DNA of 64,000 nucleotides from Bradyrhizobium retamae (lineage in GTDB: Bacteria; Pseudomonadota; Alphaproteobacteria; Rhizobiales; Xanthobacteraceae), in contig NZ_LLYA01000113.1 of the NCBI RefSeq assembly GCF_001440415.1, positions 61,063-125,062 of the forward strand. The letters are read 5' to 3'. The notes under the pieces are model-generated. The model did not search any database and was not told the origin of the DNA. It saw only the letters and a program-made list of their open reading frames with translations. Position 1 is the stretch's first letter. Each line of letters starts with the position of its first letter. Of the stretch, positions 53,682 to 62,537 are shown piece after piece. Both the position numbers and the translations under genes were made by a program.

Positions 53682-54026
53682 ATGCGTCAAGCCACATCCA
53701 AGGCCGCGGCAGGTTCGTGCGCGAACCATCGACAGGTGCTATCACTCGCGGCGGGCGCCGCCTTGCTCGCGGGCGTCACTACGGCTCACGCGCAGAGCAC
53801 GGGCATCGCCTCCTGCGACGACTTCCTGACCAAGTATGACGCCTGCGTCGTCTCCAAGGTCCCCGAGGCACAGCGCGCGATGTACAAGACGCAGATCGAC
53901 CAGACGCGCAAGGCGTGGGTCGATATGGCCAAGAACCCGTCGACCAAGGCGACCATGGAAGCGACCTGCAAGCAGACCCTGGACGCGACGAAGGCATCGC
54001 TCACGGCCTATGGCTGCTCGTTCTGA
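53682..54026 (+). CDS. Small exported helical protein with four cysteines
   Basis: 114 aa; AGAGGAA before the ATG. Long signal peptide (VLSLAAGAALLAGVTTAHAQ). Mature ~75 residues: SCDDFLTKYDACVVSKVPEA, then helical KAWVDMAKNPSTKA and CKQTLDATKASLTAYGC. The cysteine spacing (7 residues, then 13-15) suggests a disulfide-stapled helical hairpin. Function unknown. Confidence 0.75.
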   Translation: MRQATSKAAAGSCANHRQVLSLAAGAALLAGVTTAHAQSTGIASCDDFLTKYDACVVSKVPEAQRAMYKTQIDQTRKAWVDMAKNPSTKATMEATCKQTLDATKASLTAYGCSF

Positions 54027-54183
54027 TCGGCGCCTGCCCCGCTGAAGAGGAATGGCGCCTAGCGCCATTCCTTGAAGGCGGGCGGGCCGAACCGGGAGGC
54101 GCGAGGCTGATGATAACGGCATGACGCGCTTTTCGGAACTTCGATCGAACGAGATGTGCTGCACTCGCGCGCGCTTATCCGGA

Positions 54184-54199
54184 TTAACCCCTTGTTAAC
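54184..54199 (+). promoter_or_regulatory. CtrA-type binding site (TTAA-N7-TTAAC)
   Basis: Exact TTAA, seven bases, TTAAC. The stretch TTGTTAACCATAA that follows is identical to the site at 8370, and the next GCCCC is shared too. It lies 118-133 bp upstream of the 35-aa membrane protein gene at 54317. Confidence 0.6.
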
Positions 54200-54316
54200 C
54201 ATAACGCCCCAACATTGCCGCCCATAAGGAGTCGCCACCGACCGTAGTTCGAGGGCGCGATTGACCGTTCATCTTGGGGGCGAGCACAGGCTCGCGGGGC
54301 TCCAAGGAGCAACGTC

Positions 54317-54424
54317 ATGTCATCATCTGGCGTACGCCTGCTGTCCGATTTCGTCCCGGCGATTTTCGGAGCACTTGGTTTGGGTATTCCGATCGCGGTT
54401 GCGATCATCTGGATTTGTTCCTGA
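54317..54424 (+). CDS. 35-residue membrane protein, possibly CtrA-controlled
   Basis: 35 aa with AAGGAG 6-7 nt before the ATG. Sequence MSSSGVRLLSDFVPAIFGAL then GLGIPIAVAIIWICS: a short N-terminal amphipathic part and a C-terminal transmembrane helix. A full CtrA box lies about 120 bp upstream with no other gene between. Too short for usual gene calling; no homologue known to me. Confidence 0.55.
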   Translation: MSSSGVRLLSDFVPAIFGALGLGIPIAVAIIWICS

Positions 54425-54495
54425 TCGATATGCCGCTTGGCTTCGAGGTTCGGCCATGCGGGGCTCGGCGTGCCCCGTCAGGCTCGAAACGGTGT

Positions 54496-54543
54496 GCCGC
54501 GGCCGATGAAGATGGGCACTATTGCTTCGCCGTGGCGCTATGA
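54496..54543 (+). repeat. 48-bp dispersed repeat carrying a start codon, copy 1
   Basis: 47 of 48 bases match 56278-56325. It encodes the same N-terminus M-K-(M/I)-G-T-I-A-S-P-W-R-Y from the ATG at 54506; here the frame stops after 23 residues at 54577. Confidence 0.75.
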
Positions 54544-54577
54544 AGCCCGCCGCCCGCCGCGCGCTTCGATCGGCTAA

Positions 54578-54870
54578 TCTGTGACGGGCTGCGATTTCTT
54601 ACTCCGCCTATACTGGGCTTAGGTGCAACTGTCCGCCGATTCCGTGCCCGTAACAGAGGTGGGTCGGCCTGGCCCTCTCGGCGAGCGACGCCTCGTCGCC
54701 AAGATGCCGCTCGACGACGTCTCCGCCTCTTCGTCGCGGAAGAGATCAAGGAAACCCGTGGTGCCGGTCGAACTCCGCTAAACCCTCAATTCGAACCCGC
54801 CTAACGTCGCCGCGTCGCGCCCCGAGTGGCTCCGATTGACAATACCATCAGTTTATACTAATCATAAGCT
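54578..54870. other. Leader region before the ArsR gene
   Basis: No gene. The last 30 bases before the ArsR start are AT-rich (CAGTTTATACTAATCATAAG) and could hold its promoter and operator. Confidence 0.4.
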
Positions 54871-55188
54871 ATGACTGTTGATAGCGCCCAATTGGCCTCC
54901 CTTGGCGACCCGACCCGCCGCGCGATATTCGAGCTGATCGCAGAACACCCGCGCTCAGTCGCGGAGATTACCCGGCAGGTTTCGGTCTCGCAGTCGGCTG
55001 TTTCCCAGCACCTCAAGGTGCTGCGCGAATCCCGACTGGTTCGTTCCGAGCCAAAGGGTGCGAGCAACGTCTACCACATCGATCCACACGGGCTTGGCCA
55101 GATGCGTGCTTGGCTCGACCGGTTCTGGAGCAAAACGCTGGCGGCCTACAAGGTCGCCGTCGAGCAACCACCAGAGGAGCCACAATGA
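54871..55188 (+). CDS. ArsR-family regulator of the SRPBCC operon
   Basis: 105 aa winged-helix protein: LASLGDPTRRAIFELIAEHP, VAEITRQVSVSQSAVSQHLK (recognition helix), EPKGASNVYHIDP (wing). Lacks the arsenic-site C-V-C, so it senses something else or only its partner. Stop overlaps the next start by 4 nt. ArsR + SRPBCC pairs are common and usually autoregulated. Confidence 0.9.
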   Translation: MTVDSAQLASLGDPTRRAIFELIAEHPRSVAEITRQVSVSQSAVSQHLKVLRESRLVRSEPKGASNVYHIDPHGLGQMRAWLDRFWSKTLAAYKVAVEQPPEEPQ

Positions 55189-55670
55189 ACGCTCATATAT
55201 CAGTTGCGTCCGTGAAGCAGTCCGTCGTGGTCGAGGCGCCGATCGAGCGCGCATTCAAAGTCTTCACCGAGGACTTCGGCAGTTTCAAACCGCCCGAGCA
55301 CAACATGCTCGCTGTCCCGATTGCCGAGACGGTGTTCGAGCCTCGGGTCGGCGGCTACCTTTATGATCGTGGCGTCGACGGCAGCGAGTGCCGCTGGGCG
55401 CGCGTGCTGGCCTACGAGCCGCCCGACCGGGTGCTCCTGAGCTGGGACATCAGCCCGCAATGGCAGATCGAGACCGATCCGGACAGGACGAGCGAGTGGG
55501 AAGTGCGCTTCACCGCCGAGACGGCTGACCGCACCCGCGTCGAGATCGAGCACCGGAATCTGGAGCTCCACGGCAAAGGCTGGGAAAGCGAGCGCGACGG
55601 AGTTGCCGGCGATCAGGGTTGGCCGCTGTACCTCAAGCGGTATGCCGACCTGTTGGCCCGCAAGGCCTGA
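55185..55670 (+). CDS. SRPBCC (AHSA1-like) protein
   Basis: 161 aa. START-like fold: KQSVVVEAPIERAFKVFTED, VFEPRVGGYLYDRG, the W-A-R-V-L-A-Y-E-P-P-D-R-V-L-L-S-W strand run, WEVRFTAETADRTRVEIEHR, and a C-terminal helix with WPLYLKRYADLL. Binds a hydrophobic ligand in this family. Coupled to the ArsR gene. Confidence 0.9.
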   Translation: MNAHISVASVKQSVVVEAPIERAFKVFTEDFGSFKPPEHNMLAVPIAETVFEPRVGGYLYDRGVDGSECRWARVLAYEPPDRVLLSWDISPQWQIETDPDRTSEWEVRFTAETADRTRVEIEHRNLELHGKGWESERDGVAGDQGWPLYLKRYADLLARKA

Positions 55671-55774
55671 CGGCCGCATGTCAACCGGCTCGGAGCGGGG
55701 ACCGTGAATCGGCCCGAAGACGGCGAGTGGTCGCCGGGCGGAACTGGTCAGGCTGGTTCAGCAGAGGATTTGCT

Positions 55775-56167
55775 ATGCCATACTATGCTGCGATCGTCTC
55801 GTTGCTCACTGTGGCGTTCCATTTCTTCCTGGCCACGCGCGTCGCGGCGGCACATGGAAAGTTTAACGTGAAGCTTCCGACAACGACCGGTAATGCCGAC
55901 TTCGAGCGCGTGTTTCGCGTGCACATGAACACGCTCGAATGGATGCCGACCTTCCTGTTGCCGCTGTGGCTTTGCGCGATTTATCTGAACGACATCGCGG
56001 CCGCGATGCTCGGACTCGTCTGGATTGGCGGACGTGTATTGTACTTCACTGGCTACATCAAAGCTGTGGAGAAGCGTCTGCCCGGGTTCTTCATCCAATC
56101 GACCGCATGCGCCTTGCTGTTCGTCGGCGCCGTTGTCGGCATCGTCCTGCACGGAACAAGCGGTTGA
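55775..56167 (+). CDS. MAPEG-family membrane protein
   Basis: 130 aa, four TM helices. Family signature in the second segment: F-E-R-V-F-R-V-H-M-N-T-L-E (membrane-associated eicosanoid/glutathione metabolism), preceded by AAAHGKFNVKLP. GRVLYFTGYIKAVEKRLPGF matches the third region. AGAGGA precedes the ATG. Bacterial members are often glutathione-dependent detoxification enzymes. Confidence 0.88.
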   Translation: MPYYAAIVSLLTVAFHFFLATRVAAAHGKFNVKLPTTTGNADFERVFRVHMNTLEWMPTFLLPLWLCAIYLNDIAAAMLGLVWIGGRVLYFTGYIKAVEKRLPGFFIQSTACALLFVGAVVGIVLHGTSG

Positions 56168-56277
56168 TCGGCGTCGATGGTGGTGTTGCGGTGACAGTGC
56201 ACTCAACTCGACAACTTGACCACGTCAATCGAAGGCCCGGCCGAAGTTGGCGGCGATTGCGTGTACCGGAGTGAGGC

Positions 56278-56325
56278 GCCGCGGCCGATGAAGATAGGCA
56301 CTATTGCTTCGCCGTGGCGCTATGA
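56278..56325 (+). repeat. 48-bp dispersed repeat carrying a start codon, copy 2
   Basis: Second copy of the repeat at 54496. From the ATG at 56288 it opens a 54-codon frame (to 56452) whose remainder is unrelated to copy 1. No strong ribosome site upstream. The 399-bp gap between the MAPEG and TauE genes holds nothing else recognisable. Confidence 0.7.
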
Positions 56326-56566
56326 TGCAGCATCCAATCCTGCGCCGCCGCGCCAATCTTGCCGGACCCTGCCGCCGGTTCTGCGAGAATCCACTCCGAC
56401 CACACCGTGTCGCGGGACGGTGAACCGCGCGACGTTGGAATACCGCATGTGAACATGCGATTGCGTCTTGGGTGCGTCGTCTTGAGATAACGCAAGACCC
56501 GTCGCGCTCAGTGAAACGGAGTCGCACGACAAGATGATCGCGGTCACATCGAGATGGCGCGGCTGG

Positions 56567-57310
56567 TTACTGCAAGAAAAGGCCTGCCAAGTTCACGAGG
56601 CTGAGTCCCGCAAGGACAATGCCAACCAAGGTCAACGTGACGGGCGTTGACAGGATGCGCAACAGATAGCCCGCAAGCGGTGCAGCCAGCGCGCCGCCGA
56701 TGATAAGTCCGAGCACGAGCTGGCCATAGAGCGCGAAATCCAACTTCGTCAGAAAGGCGGCTGAAACGCTCAGAGTGACAAAGAATTCGGCCGCATTCGC
56801 CGAACCCACCGTGCGACGTGGATTGTCGCCGGCGGCAACCAGCGTCGCGACGACCAGCGGTCCCCAGCCGCCGCCCCCGATTGCGTCCAGAAAGCCGCCG
56901 CCGGCGCCCACGAGTGGTGTCGGCGGCCGCCACTGATCCAGCTTCCATCCGGCCACACGTGCGAGGATCAGCACTGACATGGCGCTTAGATAAACTGTGA
57001 CAACGGGCTTGATGATGGTTTCGGGAATACCGGTCAGCACATAAGCGCCGAATACACCGCCGCAGACGCCGGCGATCGCCACCTTGAAAAATAATCTCCA
57101 GTCAACGTTCTTGTTCCAGACATGCGAAACGCCCGAAATCGCGGTGGTGACGACTTCCGCGGCATGAATGGCTGCACTGGCAATGGCGGGTGAAACTCCT
57201 GTGGCAATCAGGCTTGAGCTTGCGATCACTCCAAACGCCATGCCGAGGGCTCCGTCGACCATTTGCGCGACGAAGCCGATCGCGATCAGAGTGAGAAACT
57301 GAACGTCCAT
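56567..57310 (-). CDS. TauE/SafE-family (DUF81) transporter
   Basis: 247 aa with about eight TM helices and the duplicated family motif: FVAQMVDGALGMAFGVIASS in the first half and GGFLDAIGGGGWGPLVVATL in the second. Also AIHAAEVVTTAISGVSH. Exports sulfite or related organosulfonates in characterised members. Encoded toward the MAPEG gene. Confidence 0.9.
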   Translation of the reverse strand: MDVQFLTLIAIGFVAQMVDGALGMAFGVIASSSLIATGVSPAIASAAIHAAEVVTTAISGVSHVWNKNVDWRLFFKVAIAGVCGGVFGAYVLTGIPETIIKPVVTVYLSAMSVLILARVAGWKLDQWRPPTPLVGAGGGFLDAIGGGGWGPLVVATLVAAGDNPRRTVGSANAAEFFVTLSVSAAFLTKLDFALYGQLVLGLIIGGALAAPLAGYLLRILSTPVTLTLVGIVLAGLSLVNLAGLFLQ

Positions 57311-57424
57311 CGATTGGCAATCCCCGGCCTGGGTCTCGCGTGGTCACGTGGGTTATAGAGGAGGCGCGCCTCTCTCGTCAGGTGTCGATGGCGCTTTTGA
57401 CACGTTTTCGCGCAAGCGGCGGTT

Positions 57425-57570
57425 CGCACAGAAGCGTGCCGGTGGCGCTCACCACGGCATTCGCAAGGCAGCCGCGATTGCGGGGGAAACGCTTGACCGG
57501 GACTTATATCAGACGGACGTCGACGTACCCGGCAGCCAGCTAGCGAAACAGCGGGATCGAACAGGTGCTC
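57425..57570 (+). pseudogene. Possible integrase C-terminal remnant next to tRNA-Arg
   Basis: Plus-strand frame reads KRAGGAHHGIRKAAAIAGET followed by LDRDLYQ and LAKQRDRTG. H-x-x-R-K-A-A/G-A is the box II context of tyrosine recombinases of tRNA-integrating elements, and the location directly beside a tRNA supports it. No full domain, start or Tyr can be identified. Confidence 0.35.
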
Positions 57571-57602
57571 CAGTCGTGGTGGTGATCCAGTCTGCTTCGG
57601 CG

Positions 57603-57679
57603 TGGCGCGCTCGGAGAGATTCGAACTCCCGACCCTCGGAATCGAAATCCGATGCTCTATCCAGCTGAGCTACGAGCGC
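57603..57679 (-). tRNA. tRNA-Arg (anticodon TCG)
   Basis: 77 nt including an encoded CCA. Acceptor stem GCGCTCG / CGAGCGC, D stem GCTC / GAGC, anticodon stem TCGGA / TCCGA with loop TTTCGAT (anticodon TCG, reading CGA), T stem GGGAG / CTCTC with TTCGAAT loop. Its inner 24 bases are duplicated at 51491. Confidence 0.97.
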
Positions 57680-57727
57680 CTGCGCTGGCTCGTATCAGAC
57701 TTGGCCTGACAGAGCCAGTAGCGGAGG

Positions 57728-57982
57728 TTAGTAGCAGGGATGCCGCCGGCGGTCCTGGCCGATATAGGCGGCCGCGCCCTGGCGGCAGAGGATGGTGGAG
57801 GGACCGTCATAATAGGCGAAGGTGCCGGGCTGCGGGCCGGGCCCGTAATTGTGCAGGAAGCTGATGGGGTAAGGCAGGCCCCAATTGTGCAGGTGCCGAT
57901 TATGGCGGGCGTCCGCCAGGTTTGGGGCGAGGGCCGCGGTGCAGAGCAGGGCGGCGGCAACGAAAAACTTTGCTTTGGCCAT
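57728..57982 (-). CDS. Small exported hypothetical protein
   Basis: 84 aa; GGAGAATCG before the ATG at 57982. Signal peptide (AKFFVAAALLCTAALAPNLA, cleavage near ADA). The mature part is rich in His, Tyr, Gly and Pro (HNRHLHNWGLPYPISFLHNY, GPGPQPGTFAYYDGPS) with two cysteines (ILCRQG, HPCY). No family recognised. Confidence 0.72.
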   Translation of the reverse strand: MAKAKFFVAAALLCTAALAPNLADARHNRHLHNWGLPYPISFLHNYGPGPQPGTFAYYDGPSTILCRQGAAAYIGQDRRRHPCY

Positions 57983-58312
57983 TTCGATTCTCCGGAGATC
58001 CCACTGGAACTGTAGCGATTCGATCTGAACGGGCAGAAATTCGTGCGAAGAAAGCGCGCTAAAACAAGAAGATGGAAGCCTAAGCTGTGATTCGATCGAA
58101 GCCTGTACCCCCTGCCATCTTGGCTGAGCCAACGTCCCATTCTAGGAGAATCGGGCGGAAATGCTGCGGAAAGCCATCCTAACGCGCCCATTTTTGGCCT
58201 CAAGAGATGCTTAACGAATTCCCAACACAGTCTGGCCAGAGTTCTGTCCGGTCTGACTTCAAGGGCCGACCTATCCGCGTCTAACAAAGGCTACCCGGTT
58301 CCCGATCGACCC

Positions 58313-58759
58313 ATGCGCATCACGCCTCTTGCCTTGCTCTCCCTCTCGGTCCTGGTCGCGAGCCCGGCGCGCGCTGACCTGCATATCACGCGCGACCACG
58401 GCGGTTATGTCGAGGAGTACAAGGCCAAGTACAAGCGCATCCGCGACCGCAAGGAGCGGGTCATCATCGACGGCATCTGCAACTCGGCCTGCACGCTGGT
58501 GTTCGGCATCGTGCCGATGAACAAGATCTGCGTCACGCCGAAGGCGAGCGTTGGTTTCCACCAGGCCTATTACGACAAGGCCTTCACTTTCGGCATCAAG
58601 GTCACGAGTGCTGAAGGGACGTCGGACCTGATGTCCTATTATCCGGAAACGGTGAAGGACTGGATCCGCCGCAACGGCGGGCTCACCACCGAGATGAAGA
58701 AGATCAAGAACGGCCGCGAGCTCTGGAGGATCGTCGATCCCTGTCCGGAAGAGTGGTGA
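58313..58759 (+). CDS. Exported COG3904-like (ClpP/crotonase-fold) protein
   Basis: 148 aa with a signal peptide (RITPLALLSLSVLVASPARA). The block VIIDGICNSACTLVFGIVP resembles the C-x-S-A-C nucleophile region of periplasmic ClpP-like proteins, and KASVGFHQAYYD matches the following G-F-H-x-A segment; SDLMSYYPETVKDWI is the C-terminal helix. Small for the fold, so it may be an inactive or minimal member. Role unknown. Confidence 0.72.
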   Translation: MRITPLALLSLSVLVASPARADLHITRDHGGYVEEYKAKYKRIRDRKERVIIDGICNSACTLVFGIVPMNKICVTPKASVGFHQAYYDKAFTFGIKVTSAEGTSDLMSYYPETVKDWIRRNGGLTTEMKKIKNGRELWRIVDPCPEEW

Positions 58760-58916
58760 TCGCCCCCTTACCAATCTCGCAAGCCCCCAGAACGTGACTA
58801 TGCCGCGTTAAGGTCGCTGCGCTTTACAATTCGTTCTTCGATATCTGAAGTCGCGCCGGCGGTCCCGCGTGACCAATCTTGCCGCATAACATGCGATCGG
58901 ACAACAGGGGCGGCAA

Positions 58917-59792
58917 ATGACTGGCGACTTCGAAAAAATTGCCGCGCGCGCGGCGCCCGCGATCTTCGTTGTGCTCTGGAGCACGGGCTTCATCGGCACC
59001 AAATATGTGCTGAACAGCGCCGAGCCGCTGACCTATCTCGCGATCCGAATGGCGTTCGTGGTCGGACTGATGGCGATCATCGTCGTAGTCGCGCGGCCGC
59101 GCTGGCCGGATCGCATCGGCATCGCGCACAGCGCCGTCGCCGGCATTCTGGTGCACGGCATCTATCTCGGCGGCACGGCGATCGCGATTGCGCACTCGAT
59201 CCCGGCGGGGCTCTCGGCTTTGATTCCGGGCCTGCAGCCGATCCTCACCTCGACGCTTGCGAGCCGCTGGCTCGGCGAGCGCGTCACGCCGCTGCAATGG
59301 AGCGGATTGCTGCTCGGGCTTGCCGGCGTCGTGCTGATCCTGCACGACAGGCCGATGGGCGGAGAGGCGGGCTGGGGATGGCTCGCCTCGGCCGTCTCGC
59401 TGGTCAGCATCACGCTCGGCACGCTGTACCAGCGCCGCTACTGCAGCGCGATCGACTGGCGGTCGGGCAATCTCGTGCAATACGTCGCGGTTACGATCTT
59501 GTTCGGTCTCGGCGCATGGCTGTTCGAGACCAATGTCGTGCATTGGACCACCGAGTTCATCCTGGCGCTGGCCTGGCTTGCGGTCGTGCTGTCGATCGGA
59601 TCGATCGGGCTGCTCTATTGGCTGATCCGGCGCTCGGCCGCGACGTCGGTAGCGAGCCTGTTCTATCTGGTGCCGGCGGTGACGTCGCTGATGGCCTATG
59701 TGCTGTTCGGCGAGCGGCTGGACGCGGTCTCGATCGCCGGCATGGCCGCCTGCGCGGCGGCCGTGCTGGTGGTCAACCGCCGCTCAGTTTGA
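58917..59792 (+). CDS. EamA/DMT-family transporter
   Basis: 291 aa, ten TM helices in two repeats, opening AAPAIFVVLWSTGFIGTKYV (typical W-S-T-G-F motif), LIPGLQPILTSTLASRWLGE closing repeat 1 and LVPAVTSLMAYVLFGERLDA closing repeat 2. Metabolite exporter of unknown substrate. Not closely similar to the EamA protein at 42960. Confidence 0.9.
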   Translation: MTGDFEKIAARAAPAIFVVLWSTGFIGTKYVLNSAEPLTYLAIRMAFVVGLMAIIVVVARPRWPDRIGIAHSAVAGILVHGIYLGGTAIAIAHSIPAGLSALIPGLQPILTSTLASRWLGERVTPLQWSGLLLGLAGVVLILHDRPMGGEAGWGWLASAVSLVSITLGTLYQRRYCSAIDWRSGNLVQYVAVTILFGLGAWLFETNVVHWTTEFILALAWLAVVLSIGSIGLLYWLIRRSAATSVASLFYLVPAVTSLMAYVLFGERLDAVSIAGMAACAAAVLVVNRRSV

Positions 59793-59923
59793 AGTAGAGC
59801 GTTCGGCTTTCCTGCACGCATAAATATCGTGAAGCTTATCAGTATTTTCCGTGGGTTGTGCCCATTAAGGCGATCGTAAGCAAAACGGGTCAGATTGGGC
59901 GTGAGTTTGGGGGATTTCTCGTT

Positions 59924-61660
59924 ATGACCACGCAATCCACTGGAAAGTTCCTGCCGGCGCTCAAGCTGCGCCTCGGTACCAAGGCTGTCATCTGTGCGAT
60001 CCTGCTGATCGCGGTGAATACCGCGCTGGTGGTCGGGGCGGCCCATTGGTCGCTGACTTCCGAATTCGGTGACCGGGCGCTGCGGGACATCGAGGTCAAT
60101 TTGCGCACGCTGGGTCTGGCATTTGCCGAGACCTACAGCGACGCCAAGATCACACTCAAGGACGGGGCGGTCGCCCGGGCCGAAATTCCGAAGATGCCCG
60201 AGTTCAAGGACCACGCGATCGTCGATCGCGCGGTGGGCTATGCCGGCGGCAACGCGACGCTTTTCGTCTATGACGACGCCAGCAACCAGTTCGTCCGTCG
60301 CACCACCAATGTGAAGAAGGAGAACGGCGACCGCGCCGTCGGCACCCAGCTCGCGGCCGATCACCCCGGGCAGGCAGTGGTGCGCCGTGGAGAGGCCTAC
60401 CGCGGCCCGGCGACGCTGTTCGGCAAAACGTTCATGACGGCCTACTACCCGATTATGAATCCGGCCGGCAAGGTGATCGGGCTGCTATATGTCGGCATTC
60501 CCATGGCTCACTACGAGAGCATGCTGTCGCATGCCATTCAGAACATGGCGATCGCAGCCGGCATTGCCGCGCTGCTGGTGATGATGCTGACCATGCTGAT
60601 CGTGCGCCGGGTGACCAAGCCGCTGACGTCGGTTACGGCCTCGCTTACCGCTATCGCCAACGGCAACGCCGACGTCGAAATCGACTGCGACGACCGGACG
60701 GACGAGATCGGCGAGATTGCGCGTACGCTGGCGGTGTTCAAGAACAATTCGGTCGAACGCCGGCGCTTGCGCGACGAGCAGACCGCGGCTGCCGCGGCCG
60801 CTGCCGAGCAGCGCAAGTCGGAATTGCGCAGCTTCGTCGACGAGTTCCAGACCGGCATTGGCGGCATCCTCGACAAGGTGCTGAGCTCATCCAGCGAATT
60901 CGAGCGTGTCGCGCGGCAGCTCACCGACACCGCGCGGACTACCGCAAGCCTGTCCGGCAAGTCGGCCGGCGCTTCTGAGACCGCCTCCGAGCATGTCCGC
61001 ACCGCGGCGGCCGCCTCCGACGAGCTCTCCAGCTCGATCGCCGAAATCACCCGCCGGGTCCAGGAATCGAACGGCATCGCGGCCGACGCCGTCAAGCAGG
61101 CCGCCGCCACCGACCAGCGCATCAACGAATTGTCGGAAGCCGGCGCCCGGATCGGCGACGTGGTGAAGCTGATCACCTCGATCGCCGAGCAGACCAATCT
61201 CTTGGCGCTTAACGCCACCATCGAGGCGGCGCGGGCAGGCGATGCCGGCCGCGGCTTTGCCGTGGTGGCGCAGGAGGTCAAGAGCCTCGCCGGTCAGACG
61301 GCCAAGGCGACGGAAGAGATATCCAGCCAGATCGGCAGCATGCAGCTTGCGACCGAAGAGTCGGTCAGCGCGATCAAGGCGATCGGTCAGACCATCGAGC
61401 GCATCAGCGATATCGCCACCTCGATCTCGGCGGCGGTCGAGCAGCAGCGTGGCGCGACCCAGAACATCGCGCAGAGCGTGCGCGCGGCGGCGAGCGGCAC
61501 GGCCGATGTTGCCGCCAACATCCGTAACGCCGCGCAGGGCGCCGACGAGACCGGCGAGACCTCGAGCCGGATGTTTGCCTCTGCGCAGAATCTGTCGAGC
61601 GAAAGCCTGCACCTGAAGGCAGAGGTGGAAAAATTCCTCGACCGCGTTCGCGCCGCCTGA
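59924..61660 (+). CDS. Methyl-accepting chemotaxis protein
   Basis: 578 aa from the ATG at 59924 (GGGGGA upstream; a GTG at 59858 is possible). TM1 ~20-42, periplasmic Cache-type domain with [20 protein letters not shown] and [18 protein letters not shown] (single-Cache 3 style), TM2 ~205-227, HAMP, then a long cytoplasmic coiled coil. The hairpin tip is [18 protein letters not shown] followed by [15 protein letters not shown]. No C-terminal CheB/R pentapeptide. Senses an unknown ligand and signals through CheA. Confidence 0.93.
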   Translation: MTTQSTGKFLPALKLRLGTKAVICAILLIAVNTALVVGAAHWSLTSEFGDRALRDIEVNLRTLGLAFAETYSDAKITLKDGAVARAEIPKMPEFKDHAIVDRAVGYAGGNATLFVYDDASNQFVRRTTNVKKENGDRAVGTQLAADHPGQAVVRRGEAYRGPATLFGKTFMTAYYPIMNPAGKVIGLLYVGIPMAHYESMLSHAIQNMAIAAGIAALLVMMLTMLIVRRVTKPLTSVTASLTAIANGNADVEIDCDDRTDEIGEIARTLAVFKNNSVERRRLRDEQTAAAAAAAEQRKSELRSFVDEFQTGIGGILDKVLSSSSEFERVARQLTDTARTTASLSGKSAGASETASEHVRTAAAASDELSSSIAEITRRVQESNGIAADAVKQAAATDQRINELSEAGARIGDVVKLITSIAEQTNLLALNATIEAARAGDAGRGFAVVAQEVKSLAGQTAKATEEISSQIGSMQLATEESVSAIKAIGQTIERISDIATSISAAVEQQRGATQNIAQSVRAAASGTADVAANIRNAAQGADETGETSSRMFASAQNLSSESLHLKAEVEKFLDRVRAA

Positions 61661-61669
61661 CGGAAGAAT

Positions 61670-61756
61670 GTAGGGTGGGCAAGCGCAGCGTGCCCACCAC
61701 TACTTGCATCGCTCTTGATGATGCGCACGGCGCAAGTGCGCCTTTGCGCACCCTAT
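61670..61756. repeat. Intergenic inverted repeat (GTAGGGTGGGCAAAG family), copy 5
   Basis: Diverged copy, followed at once by a repeat of another family at 61765; both lie between the convergent chemotaxis-receptor and peroxiredoxin genes. Confidence 0.85.
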
Positions 61757-61764
61757 ATTTAACC

Positions 61765-61866
61765 CGTCATTCCGGCATGGTCCGAAGGACCAGACCCGGA
61801 ATCTCGAGATCCCCCGATGCGCAATTGCGCATCTGAGGGTCGATGCTTCGCATCGTCCCGGGATGA
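61765..61866. repeat. Inverted repeat (CGTCATTCCGGGGC family), copy 2
   Basis: CGTCATTCCGGCATGG to CGTCCCGGGATGAC with inner GCGCAATTGCGC and GATGCTTCGCATC palindromes. Related to 40987. Confidence 0.85.
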
Positions 61867-61877
61867 CCGCTGCAGGG

Positions 61878-62537
61878 TCACTTCGGCTGCGGCACGATCC
61901 GGATATAGGGCTTCGGCGCCTTCCAGCCGGCCGGATAGATCGTCTTCGCCTCCTCGTCGCTGACGGAGCCCGCGATGATGACGTCCTCGCCCTGTTTCCA
62001 ATCGGCCGGCGTCGCGACGCGATGCTTTGCGGTGAGCTGCAGCGAGTCGATCGCGCGCAGGATCTCCTGGAAGTTGCGGCCGGTGGTCATCGGATAGACG
62101 ATCGTCAGCTTGATCTTCTTGTCGGGCCCGATCACGATCGCGTTGCGGACGGTCTGGTTGTCCGCAGGCGTGCGGGTGAGGGGATCGCCCGAGGTCGAGG
62201 CCGGCAGCATCTCGTAAAGCTTGGAGACGTTGTAGTCGGTATCGCCGATCATCGGATAGTTCGGCGCAGCACCCTGCGTCTCCTTGATGTCCTCCGACCA
62301 TTTTGCATGGCGGTCGACAGGATCGACGCTCAGGCCAATCAGCTTGACGCCGCGCTTGTCGAACTCCGGTTTCAGCTTGGCGAGCAAGCCAAGCTCGGTG
62401 GTGCAGACCGGGGTGAAATCCTTGGGGTGCGAGAACAGCATCGCCCAGCTATTTCCGATCCAGTCGTGGAATTTAATTTTGCCCTCAGTGGTTTCGGCTT
62501 CGAAATCGGGGGCGACAGCGCCTATCGGAAGTGCCAT
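61878..62537 (-). CDS. 1-Cys peroxiredoxin (Prx6 type)
   Basis: 219 aa. Peroxidatic C45 in HPKDFTPVCTTELGLLAKLK; the PVCTTE form and the long C-terminal dimerisation domain (VATPADWKQGEDVIIAGSVS, then YIRIVPQP) define the Prx6/1-Cys class; no resolving Cys is present. Reduces H2O2 and organic hydroperoxides in the cytoplasm. The 464-bp upstream region probably carries its promoter. Confidence 0.94.
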   Translation of the reverse strand: MALPIGAVAPDFEAETTEGKIKFHDWIGNSWAMLFSHPKDFTPVCTTELGLLAKLKPEFDKRGVKLIGLSVDPVDRHAKWSEDIKETQGAAPNYPMIGDTDYNVSKLYEMLPASTSGDPLTRTPADNQTVRNAIVIGPDKKIKLTIVYPMTTGRNFQEILRAIDSLQLTAKHRVATPADWKQGEDVIIAGSVSDEEAKTIYPAGWKAPKPYIRIVPQPK

